DNA of 64,000 nucleotides. It comes from Siderastrea radians. Lineage: Eukaryota; Cnidaria; Anthozoa; Scleractinia; Rhizangiidae. The stretch is taken from positions 60,217,311 through 60,281,310 of the forward strand of contig OZ024887.1 of assembly GCA_964017195.1 (NCBI GenBank), read 5' to 3'. Position numbers and translations under genes: made by a program. Below, piece by piece: positions 36,101 to 48,100 of the stretch (position 1 is the stretch's first letter; each line of letters starts with the position of its first letter). The notes beneath the pieces are model-generated. The model did no database searches, was not told where the DNA came from, and was given only the letters and a program-made list of their open reading frames with translations.

Positions 36101-39100
36101 TTGTAAGCAAAAATCATACTGTCTAAATTGGCCCTAAGATATCTAAGAACCATTTGAGGCTTTGACCGTGCACTCTGGATTTGATTCAGCTTTTGATGAA
36201 TGCCTTGACCATTGCCAGTTGGTGAATAATGGCAGACTGAGGTCTGGAGGAGCTGTGCAAGTCACTTTGAATGGTTATCAGGGGTGTACTCTTAGAAGAA
36301 TCACATCGTGTCCAGCCCTTGAGTTTTATGCAAACATATTAAGTTTTTTGCTAGTCGTCGAAAGAGAAGAGTTAGTAGCCTGAGACCCCGGATTGCCACG
36401 GTCAACAGTTATACACCATATTATAGATTTTGCGAACAATACGAATAACGTTACATGTCATGCTGTTTTTGTTATGTTTTCAAACTGGGCACACGAAAGG
36501 TGCAGGTTCAACTCATATGCAAGGTGTTTCTTTAATCTATTTTGTTTTGCTTTGTTGTTCTTCTCTTACTTTTTTGTCTATAATAATTTTGTTTGTTTGT
36601 ACATGTTTGCTTTTTTGGTTTTCTTTTACAATAAGCTTAAAATGTTCGGGATGTTCATTGCATATGAGTTCCACAGTTCGGCTAGGCTAGCTACACTTAT
36701 GTATTTTAGTAATAATGCTGAAGAAGCAAATTAGTATTAAATGATGGTGGTTTTTTTGTAGGATCCAACAGCCAGAACCTCTACAGCAGGCTCTGAGCAG
36801 GGCAGCAACACTCAAGGATATACGTAAGTAAAGGAGTAGAGTAAATAAGAAACATGGGCAAAATAATAATTCTCACAGTTCTTTCTGTTACACTGTTGTG
36901 AGGGCCCACGTAGTGTATCCACAAGAGCTGACCATGCCTCCCTGTACTTCGCCCTCATTATTATGGCTGTAATGGACTGAAATTGGAGGTGCTCTGAAGT
37001 GTAGTGATGTAGGAAATGCGTGATACCCAGTGCATGGTGTATCCAGGAGTTTTGAAGGGGGTGGCTGACCTGACAGAATGATATCGGAACAATCGGAGAC
37101 AAAAATTTTGTTTCCTTTCTTGATTTCATTGCTTAAGGACGGTGCCTCCTAATAGAGATTTATTTTTGCAAAGGGTACGACTATGGGGAAAAATTAGATC
37201 TATTGGAATCCAGAAAGAAAAATGTGGGTCGCCACGCATTTTTCAGAGATAATTAAGCAACCATAATTCTAAAAAAGCGTTAAAATACAAAGTATGTATG
37301 GCGATTGCTTTCCAAATTTAAGCTCAATTTTCTCTGAAAAATGCGTCGTTACCCCCAATTTTCTTTTGGATTCTGATAACCCTTGCTAAGATCTACTTTT
37401 TCCACATAGTCATAAACTGCACAAAAATATTGTTGTAGTAGTGGGCAAATTTCTTAAGAAACCCGAATATCCCGAGATGCACAGCATGTATGCACAACAT
37501 GTATGCACAGTAACAAAAGGAGGCACCGTCCTTAAACGACCCTAAAGTGGGGGGTGGCTAGCCACCCAATCCACCCCCCCTGGATCTGCCCTTGATACCC
37601 ATAATCTTGTTTAAGACCGTTTTCAGACCCAACCTTATGCCTTCTTGTGGCTTTGATTTAAACTGGTCAAACAAAATAGAAGTAGTATGGAAGCCTAATT
37701 GTTGATTGTTGGAAAGTGGATGTGGATCTGATTGTCAAAAAGTAGTCTAAAATTACAAAAAAAAAAATACACACACACTTCTGTCACGTGTCATCAGTTT
37801 GGCATGCAGCACAGAGACTACTTTTCCATTATAATCATGTTAAAGACACACATTGATTTGAAATGAGAAAGCCATCAGTGAGTTGTCAAAAAAGGTTGTT
37901 TTAAAGACATTAAAAAAAACATTCTTAAGTGTCAACGGCTTGGCACACACCACAGAAACTATTAACCGAGTAGCGGACCAATACGTAGCTGTAAACACAG
38001 TCCACAACCTCAAGACACACATTACTATCAATAACAATTTGTTAAAAGAGGGAAGAGGGACGCGAGCAGAGTTTTTGCACTAAAGCAATTGACCTACCTT
38101 CATGTACCGACTTGCAACAATCTCACGTTATCGATACGTACTTGGAAATCAGTCCGTTATCATTTGATGAAAATTCCTCTCTCTTATACAAAACCCATTT
38201 TATTCCTCTGTTAGAATCAAAGATGAGTTGGACGTTAAAGGAAGCGGAGCTTTGTATAAAATGTCTGTTGGGGTCAGTGACAATTTTGTTATGTTATGTT
38301 ATGTTATGTTATGGATTCAATCTTTCCTCGATTTGATGCTAATGTTTCTTTTGGAATGACTAAAAATAAATGACACATGCAAACCACTTTTAAGGACACA
38401 TGCAATCCACAAGTTTTGTATTTGTATTTTATTTTAATATAATTATATAAGAAGAGTAGCCTTTGAATGGGAATTATGTTTCCCCCTGCTACTATCCTGC
38501 CATCCCTTTGTTTTTTGTTTTATTCGTAGTGTGTTTAGCTCAATCTCTTTTTTTCTTATGGCATAGTATTAGTAAACGTTAAACATTAAAAAGGTTGTTA
38601 AATTCCGTACAAATAGTTGTCAAGTCTATTTTCTTTCTGATCCGTTCTTTACCGTATATGAAGGGTAACAGTGTACTTGTATTTTATTTTGCAGACGGAC
38701 ACTTCAGATCAAAACTCGGAATTTTCTCATTTAAGGTACCCAGTGTCAGTAGGATGTAGCATGACAATGTAAATGTGTAACATTAGTTGACAAGGAATGG
38801 ACAGAACAAAATTTACACCCTAGTTGGTTGACTAGAATTAAGAAATCAGTTGTTTTTACTCAGTGTTAGCGTGAGGTTTAAATTAAAGAGAGCCCCAGGA
38901 CCGTTTTCTTCAAAATTTTTGGGATTCTGCAAAAAACTTTTGTTGTGCTCTTAACTGGCCTTTCACTGGTCTTCGTCAATAGTGATCAGCGTCAAATTTC
39001 TCCTCATCATATCAATGCAGTATAACACCTACAGATCTAGACCACCAAGGAAATGATCACCAAAGGTGAATTTCTTGATTTTTTTAAACAAGTTCTCCCA

Positions 39101-42100
39101 ACTAGTACTGAACATAGTGTGTACAGACCAGTAAGAAGAATTTTTGTAATGATTCTTACATTCATCACACATCCGTAATGCAGGGTTCAATTCTACCTGT
39201 TACCATCCCCCCCCCCGGGCACACCCCCGGGGATTTGCAATTTTTTTCTTACTTGGCGGTCTATTCCCCACCCCCGGGCACGCAGAAAGAGACAATTCCC
39301 GACCCCCGGGACTCCTCATCGACCACAAATACGTTGTTTTGTGTTCAAAATTGATTTCCGTACAATAGCACAACCAGACGTTTTGACAAGAACTTAAACG
39401 CTTTTCTAGAGTTTACTGAACGAAGGATATTACATAGTATTAAAAAACATGGACACTTCGTTGAAAAAGAAAACTGAAGAAAAAGTCTATAAACCGCTCT
39501 GGCATTCGGCTGGCGAGTAAAGAAATGTTCTTCACCGCGTGTTTTATTCTAAATATAGCACATGCACAAAAGTATCTAGGAAGATCGAAGGGCCTCTGCT
39601 CGCAGGGTAGCACAAAAGAGGTCCGGTGAGCAAATTGATGACAGCATTTTAAAGGAGTTTTTCTTAGCTTGTTTCACAAGAACACTGGACTGAGATATCT
39701 GTTTAATATAAAGCCGTGCATTTGTTTCATACAAATACGCTGAAGAAATATTTCTATGTTTGTGATGAACGCCATCCATTCGAGTACGCATCAAACGCAC
39801 CTTCGTTTAACAATTTATAATAAACGTGCCTTTGAATACAGATTATAATTTCGAGAGATTATTCTTCTCCAACCAGTCTGCTACAAATTCTAGAGATTTT
39901 CCCTGGAAATAGGCAGTCTTCTCTACGCGGTCCGGCACCATTGTGTCAACTGAGAAGTGATAAGCTAGTGACGTGCTTCACAAGAAAAACGAGAAGTTAT
40001 TTTCGATTTGCCCCGCCCCCCTACCCCCGGGACAAAACCGTTTCAGACAATTCCCCACCCTCGGGCCCGAATGGCTGGACTTGTCCCGGGGGTTGCCCGG
40101 GGGGGATGGTAACAGGTAAAATTGAACCATGCATAAGATGGATTTCGTGTGGCTAATCTTCGAGCAACTGAAAGGTTTTTTTTTCTCTGCTTGGCTTTTT
40201 TTTTTCGTTTGCTTGTTTTTATTTCTGTCACATATCTTCTCCCGAGGACGCAACAGTCACTATATATGCGCCCCAACAAATGTTTATACGTATATACGTA
40301 TAATTTATGCGTAAACGCGATCCCTGGAAAAATAATTTACCGAGAACTGTACGGCTCGAGTCTCTTGTGTTTACGGCATACATGTAAGTGATAAAAGCAA
40401 CTTGCACGGACAGAGTTACGTAAAGAGTCTGATTTATTTTCTGTGAAACATACTGTAATTACCCTTTACTGTGCAGTAACCTCAAAATAAAGGACAACTA
40501 AAGGAGAGTTCTACAAGAAGAATAATGGAATTTTCTTATGAATGAGCACCAATGGTTGATATTCCAGGAGACTGAAACTAATTCAGAAACTCACTGTGTG
40601 ATCGTTCAACCTGTAAATGCGGGTCGCGGCTTCGAAAACACTGTGAAAGGAAAACAGAAACTTGATTTATTTTTCCTTTTACGGTTACACAGGGAATCGA
40701 AAAATACCGAACATACTTAGGTTTTGTTAGTCAGTCTGTTACGCATCTGTGGAATCCAGTTTTCATCACAAAGTAGTGGCTCGGAGTCTTTTTTCCTAAA
40801 ATTGTCTCCTTTGTTCTGGTTGGTTTGTCTTTCTTTGTTTTCTGAGAGGAAGAGGGTAGAAGAGCCTGAAGAGTTTAATATTGGTTTATCCTTTTTTCTA
40901 GTCCTTGATGACTTTTAAATCGCTAACAAAAAAGGTTGCAAATATAAGTACCTCAAACGGTTATGCTGATGAATGCAGAAGCATATTACGCAGATGTTTG
41001 GGCAGTAAATTAGGAAGAGGTGTTGACTCAAAACAACGGCTTCGAAAGAGACGATCTGGGAACAGGAAGCGAGTGGGTCAAACTAATTTTTCATTGTGGC
41101 CAAGTTAGGGAGACTTCGTGTCTCGCTACCCAGTATTTTGTGAGTAAGAGATGCTGGCAGGAATGTTCACAACTCCAGCAGTTTTAAAGAAAGTCTCAAA
41201 AATCAGGCTTGAAGGGGACATGAATAGATGACCTTGCGATAGTGGTGCAACGCTCTTATCAACAATTGAGCTTTTGAGCCACCTGTGAGCAGGTCGTTTG
41301 CGGGTTTGCATAATGCCCGTAGACGATCAATATGTGAAAGTAGATATTTGCAATTATCATATATTTTAACGGCGGATGATCTCGACAAATACCAATTGTA
41401 GTTTTTTAGATCAACTTAAAAGAAATCTTGCTGGCGAGTTTCGGCCCTTCATATGGTGGTCAACATTGGTCAATTGTGGAAAGCTTTATTTAGGACAATT
41501 TTTCGATGTGAACGTGTTGCGTGACGAAGTAGACTCCCGATACCTCGTAAATTACCTAATAATTATCATGATACGAACTATCAGTTTTTGTATTCTTCAT
41601 ACTCAAGGCATGTTTTTTTGTTTGTTTTGCAGTCCCTATGGAATTGTTTCAAATGGAGCCAATACCGGTAATCACTCCTTCTTATCTTACAATACACCTA
41701 ACAACTTGTCTTTATGACTTAACCGCTAGCTAAATCTCAGTTAGAACACGGATTGTTTTCAGCGTAAGACAGTGCAGTGTTCTGAATGAGAACGTTTAAT
41801 ATAGTAATTACTAAATATGAATAAAAGTGATAAGCTGGCCGCACGGGTAATACTACCGTAACGAGTGCCGGGTCACGCAAATCAAGATTCATAAAATGTC
41901 GTCAATTTAATTGATAAATGAATTTTTCTTTGCAGTAGTAACATTTGAAGAAATAGAAAACGCTTTACCTTTTTCTTGGAGTGATTTAGAGTGATTACAA
42001 CACGAGAGGAGAATAGTTTGGAAGCGTCGGACTGCTGAATAGGAAAAAAGAAAATCTAAGCCCATTGAGGAGCAATACAGTGTTAGCGAATTCGGCATTG

Positions 42101-45100
42101 CTAAAAAAGAGGAACACGGCAAAAGTGGAACATTCTCCTCGTGAAAACTCATCCCTAAGCAACCGAAATTAGAGGGGCCATACCATGGGTATTTTAATGT
42201 ATGGAAATCAAACTTCTGGTTAAATCAAAGCGAAGAACATTTTCTTATACACAAAATAGTCTTAGAACTGCAAGAGAAAGAAATCAGGTGAATTCTTGAA
42301 AGGTAACGAAACACAATCAGTATATAATGGTTTCTACAAAACACAACAATAAACTTGCAGAAACCGGACCGATTTTTTCAAGTTGCAATCAATTTTCATC
42401 CTGACCATACTTGACCAAAGGCGCTTATTTACAGTTTTAGTACATTAAGAGAGGTGTTTATAACAAACCTGGACCGTTATTTTGGGTTTCCATCAACACA
42501 AACCTCTATTTGTGGCTTTTAATTTAATACTGAAAATTGGAGACATAGCCCCTGTAATCACATCTAAGGATTCATTTCATTCAGTACTCTCTTATCCTGC
42601 GAACACAGCCGCCTTTTACCGCTCCCGGTCGATGAGAAGCGCCTGTATTCGCAGGATATAAATAATATTCTCTATCCCGCGAATACAGCCGCATTTCTTC
42701 TCGGCTGCTAGGATTATTTGGGCCATTCACTTGAATTAGCGACTGGGAACAATGAGTGGAGGCTGTGATGGTATTCCTTGCGTTAATATACTCTCGTTCA
42801 TCCACTGCTTGATGTGCCCCTCCACCAAACTCTCCTGCCATCAACTAAATGATGTATACTTTCATTTCCTCGTTTTTATCCTCGTAGCTCGAGTCGGTCA
42901 AATCTGTGACAGCCAAAGGTAAAGCTATACCAGCGTTAAAGTTCATGATTATCAGGTAACGAATCTTTTCAGCAGCTCTGGCCTGATCCGACTCGCAAAG
43001 AGATAACGAGAAATTTGAATAGTCATAACTCCGACGCACACCAGAAACAACACCACAAATAACACGAACTCGCATTTTGCCTTGAAACAGTCAAACAGAG
43101 AACACGGTTTTGGGGAGTAATTTTTTAGGTTTGTATGGTCGAGTTGCGTCCTCCAAGCCACAAAAACTAGAACAGCAATTGTACTGACCAAGATAAAGGC
43201 ACTCGCGGGTATCGCAGTTGCAATCTCCTGATTAAAACAACTGGACCACCAAATGTTTCCAAAACCGAAAACTGCTAAGACAAATGCTGCCGATAACAAT
43301 TGTTTAGGGAGTGATTCTCCGTATTGATGGCCCGCAGAATGGCCAGATTCTATCGCAACCATCGCCAACAGATTGCCACACGAGAAAAATGTCGCGAAAG
43401 TCGAGATCACCTTATAGAACGCAAAGCAAGAGTCTCTGTGTTGAATCGAGATGACATCGAGTTCGTTTGACGCTTCTAGCGAGTTCACTACAAGCATCGT
43501 GACTTGAGCTACAAACTGGCAGACGACTAAAGGCCGGCGTTGTTGAAGAACAGCATTCCTCGCTTTCTCGCTGATGCAGATCAACAACATTCGCGTGTTT
43601 AACCAGAGTCCGCCTAAACTGCAGGTGGTTGTTATCACGAAAACACCAATCGGACTCATGGTGGATCTCAAAACGTTCGTGTCAAGTGACAGTGTCGCTA
43701 TCGAAGTCTGTATGTTTTTTTTGGAACAATATTGGTATATCAGTTTTGTGGCTTTATCCGTAACTAGGTGCACCCGCTAATAAGAACTGACTTTTTGCTG
43801 ACAACCCTAACAATAATTTTTGATATTTCTAGAAGGCTCTTACTTCGGGTAGAAGACACAGAATTTGCAAAACAACTAGTGTATTGTTTTCTTTATGGTA
43901 CGGTAGGGCATTGTCTTCCCCTGTTTATTGTTTTGAGTTCTTTGTGTTGATTGTTTTTGCAAAATCCAAAAATTAAATATCGGCTCATATGCAACGTACG
44001 GAGATGTTTAAGGTCTCTATATTGAGCTAAGAATGCCTAGTTTGTTATTAGAATAACTGTCGCCATGTGTCAAAGTTGTTCCAAGGTTATTTCTTTGTAA
44101 TAAACTGAGGCAGGCATTAAACACACCTTTCGCCGTGCAGGCAATTATCATACCTACTTGTTAGGATAACTTTTCATTGTTTCCAATTGTCTTATAGAAT
44201 ATTCATAGAATGGGAAACAATGAATGCGCGGGCGTAAACAAAAATATCTTCTAAAAATGAAATCTTGGCTCATACGCAACGTACGAAGATGTTTAAAGTC
44301 TTTAATTTTAGCCAAGAATGTCTAGTTTGTGATTGGAAAAACTGTCGCGATGTGCCAAGGTAATATCTTAGTAATAAACTGACGTCGAGGGTTAGCGGTC
44401 GACTCCACTTTTTCTCATGGACGGGTGTGTGTTAGTTATAGTTGTGCACGCAAATTTTGAATTTTTAAAACTTGTACACGTGACTTAGAAATTTATCACA
44501 CCTCTCGATACCCACTTGCGGGCGTTCTTTACAACTCCCGATACCACTGATTGGGGGCAAATCGAGATTTTTCCTGTATACTAATACTAATACGAATACT
44601 ATACGCAGGGACTCCAATGATGCCTCCTCGGGTTCTGGCCTCTGGGCCAAAACCATGCTGAGGCAATAAACAATCTATCGTATTGAATTAAATTGAATAA
44701 ATAGCACACCTTGCTGCTTAGTCAATAACAATGCATAGTCTATAGATTAGATAAAAATTGGAGAAAGAGTTGCTGAATAAATTACACACGCCTGAAGGTA
44801 TAAATATATCATTATGTACTGTCAATATCAATGTCAAGGTTAGTATTTCTAGAAGACAAGTAACCGCCAAGAGATATAGGTTGTTTACTAGCCTGTTCCA
44901 GGCGTTCAGATAGTGGAGCGCGAGCGAAAAATAAAGCGAACGAAAGAGCGGAAAAAAACGAGGGGCAGTCTCCCCTCGTTTTTTTCCCGCTTTTTCGCTC
45001 GCTTTCTTTTTCGCTCGCGCTCCACTATCTGAACGCCTGGAACAGGCTAGTTGTTTACCATTTACAACAGAGTGATAAAAATTAGAATACATGCGCAGCG

Positions 45101-48100
45101 TAGGTGCTAAATGTATGAATGACAAAATAGGTAAATACTACGCTGTAGTCAAAATACTTTTCCCGGCGTTTCGGCAATGCTGCCTTCTTCAGGGGGACAA
45201 AAAATAGGGAAAATAGAAATAGAAAAAAAAAATGGAAATAGAAATGGAAATAGTTTTGTCCCCCTGAAGAAGGCATCATTGCCGAAACGTCGGGAAAAGT
45301 ATTTTGACTACAGCGTAGCATTTAATATAATACCTATTTTGTCATTCATACCATTTACAGCAACTTTCCGGAAATTCCGGTTGGAAAGTAAACTTTTTGG
45401 GTCGTTCCAGTGGAAAATTTCCGGGAGCAACGGAACGTCTGAAAAGGTAGTCCTGTTTTTCTGGACGGAATGTTCCGGACGAAATTCGTGCACCATTTGT
45501 TCAAACCTAATCTTTGAGACCAGTTTCAGGCTCTCGCGGCCATTTTCTGTCCCAACAGCAATAAATTTAATAGGGAGCTTAACGGGAAGGAAAACGTCAC
45601 TTTTAAAATGACTTCACAATCTTTGAAACTTGTTGGCGATTATTCCGACTCATTTAACCTGTCTAATGCAGTCGAATTATCCAGGAGCTGAATTTGTAAG
45701 GACGGCGTATCAGTTCAGGAAGAACTTATTTAGAAAACTAGTTCGAAAATAGCTGTGTCCGCAATTCGCGCCCTGTCTTTACAGGGTGCTAAACCACTTG
45801 ACACGTGAACAAAGTTATTACTATTATATTATTATTCAGTATTATTATAAAAACGAAAATTCACCGTCGTGTGTTTGCGTTCTAGACAAAACGTTGAATT
45901 TGGTCATTTCACGTTGTAGTTGTGCACAGAACGGCGAAGAAATATACCAAAAGCAACGCACGTGCAGAGTCGTTGTTTTGTTAATCAAAGGTTTTGTTTT
46001 GCGACCTTCTCGTTAGCCGTCGCCGTCGTGCAATTTTTTTGTTAAATGGTAGGGATTTCTGCAAATGGTAAACGCCAGTCACGAACGGAATTTTCCCAAT
46101 ACGGAAATTTGCTTACCTTTTGCCCAAACCGACCCAAACGGTAAACCGACCGGTTTTCCCGTGTAAATGGTAAACAAGCATAAAGACAGGGAGGGCTGCC
46201 CATTTTAAATGAACTATTAGCTTTGCCGGCCCATGCAGTTGGTATTAGTTCTGCTTTCTTTGGCAAAAACAATGCGCAGCATGTTGCATAGAAATGACTT
46301 CAATAATGAAAGTGTTGCTGAATAAATTACACACTTCTGAAGATGCGAATATTGTATTATACAGCTATTTCAATTAACGTTGTTGGATTTTAAAGCCTCG
46401 AGCTTGCGCGACGAGACCGCAAGTTAGTATGGGTAGCTGTACATCTTGTGTGATTCGCCAGTAATTTTACCGCTCTCTCTGCCATAGCATGGGTAAAAGT
46501 ACCATAAACACTTGTCTATGTGATCTATTTTCTGTAGGGGTGAGCAAAAGCCCAAGTTTGGTAAATTTATTAATAAATTACCCATGTCACCTTGGAGTCT
46601 TCTCGCGAAGATTAATTGAAATAGCTGTATACTGTCAAAATCAATATGCTGAGGTTGGGATTCTAGAGGAAACCACCAAGTAGGTTGCGAATACAACCGC
46701 CTCATCGTTTGCATCCGCTAGGGGTGTCGACTGAGAGTCATTCTTCCTTCGTCACTCCCTCCCTCCCCCCCTCCGTCCCTCCCTTCCTTCCTTCCTTGTT
46801 CCCTTGTCCCCTTCCTTTCGTTTTCCCTTCCTCCCTCCTCCCCTCCTTCCTCCCTCCCTTCCTTCCTTCCTTCCTTCCTTCCTCCTTTCTTTGGAGCTAA
46901 AACAACTCTTTAGAATTAAAGCAAGTCTTTGAAGATTACTGCCCGTGTTTAATGGGTGACGAAGGAACTGCACAGGAAACGCGTGCAATTCTAATGAGAC
47001 TCTAAGTTTTGCATATTCTCCTTTTTATTCTTTTTGATATTTTCACTGAGGAAGGCCTAGTCGTCTTGGACCACATGTATTTAGTTATTCAGTACCTTAG
47101 TCAGCAAAGTGTCAGGAGTGCAGGTTGCACCAGTAAAGGAACTGATTTTCGTAAGCCAAATGTCCCTGGACATGTTGCAATTCTCCCAACCAGCACAATA
47201 AACAGGGTTTGGAACCAGACACCTGGCAGTCTTATTCGGAGAGCCGCGTCACCATGGTCCTGCGGGCTCTAGGGATAGCCTTCGTCACACGAGACCAGCT
47301 GGGAATACAGCCGCTTTTCATCGCTCTCAGCTTCTTGGGGTGTTCATGGAGGAGAACTGAGAGCGTGAACGCGCCCCTATTGGCTGGAAGCGATAAGAAG
47401 CAGCTGTATTAGCAGGCAACCTGGGGACCCAGTTTGAGGCATTTGTTGAAAACTAAGGTCTAGAGGATAAGGTGATGAAAACCTTTTCCTTCGGTTAACG
47501 TCTGTGACCCTTAGCTTATAGTTTTTTCATACGTTGAAAGGGGAGCACCATGCGCCTTTTCTCCAACAGTTCATTGTTGTTTTCTTTCACAGGAGAAGGG
47601 AACAGCGACCCCACATCACCCAACTGGGGAATGACGTACATCAAGGTAAGAGTTTTGCAACCACTGGCAGTGCCACGGCGTGGGTTTTCCTCTTTTTTTA
47701 AATTCGACGCCGCGTCAGTTTTAAAGAAAGGGGAAAAGCCTTGGGAACGAGGTCGAGCGTCTCGAATCGCTTTTAACCACTGCCTTTAAAAACCCGGATG
47801 TAAGTGTGCCAAGATTCTCGGTCTGAATCCCGCTAGATTAAGTTGGCCTTTTAAATGGGCATCTCATGCTGCTTGAGAAAGGAGAAGAAGAGAGTCTGGG
47901 GAGAAGTGAAGAGGGGGAAGAGCGGAGGAGGGAGGGGGCAATGGTGATAGCTTGTCGCTCGTTCCTAGGGTACCCAGGACCTCTGGCCGTGTTTACACTG
48001 TTGGCTATGAGTTATAGAAACTTAAGCACAGACGTTCCTGTGCCACGGACGGCAGGCGGAAGTTTAACAGTTTCTGTTTTATCCATACTGATGCCAACAT

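Noticed and set aside
36393..36734. Hydrophobic plus-strand frames of about 110 codons
   Set aside because: They lie in a T-rich part of SUPT7L intron 6; the Phe/Leu content follows from base composition and no family resemblance was seen.
40538..41108. Several short plus-strand frames (for example around VANISTSNGYADECRSILRR)
   Set aside because: One segment looks faintly coding, but no splice partners or domain could be identified within SUPT7L intron 7.
42581..42844. Frame following the GPCR-like gene on the minus strand
   Set aside because: It begins right after that gene's stop without an ATG, and overlaps a repeat containing GCGAATACAGCCGC words.
46300..46690. Match to 44760-44870 (GTTGCTGAATAAATTACACA) with an insert having CTATTTCAATTAA ends
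   Set aside because: It is probably another dispersed repeat with a nested MITE, but the matches are short and the boundaries too uncertain to list as a feature.
46752..46988. Gly/Arg/Glu-rich frame (REGRRGGG type)
   Set aside because: It is the reverse reading of a CCTT/CCCT polypyrimidine tract.
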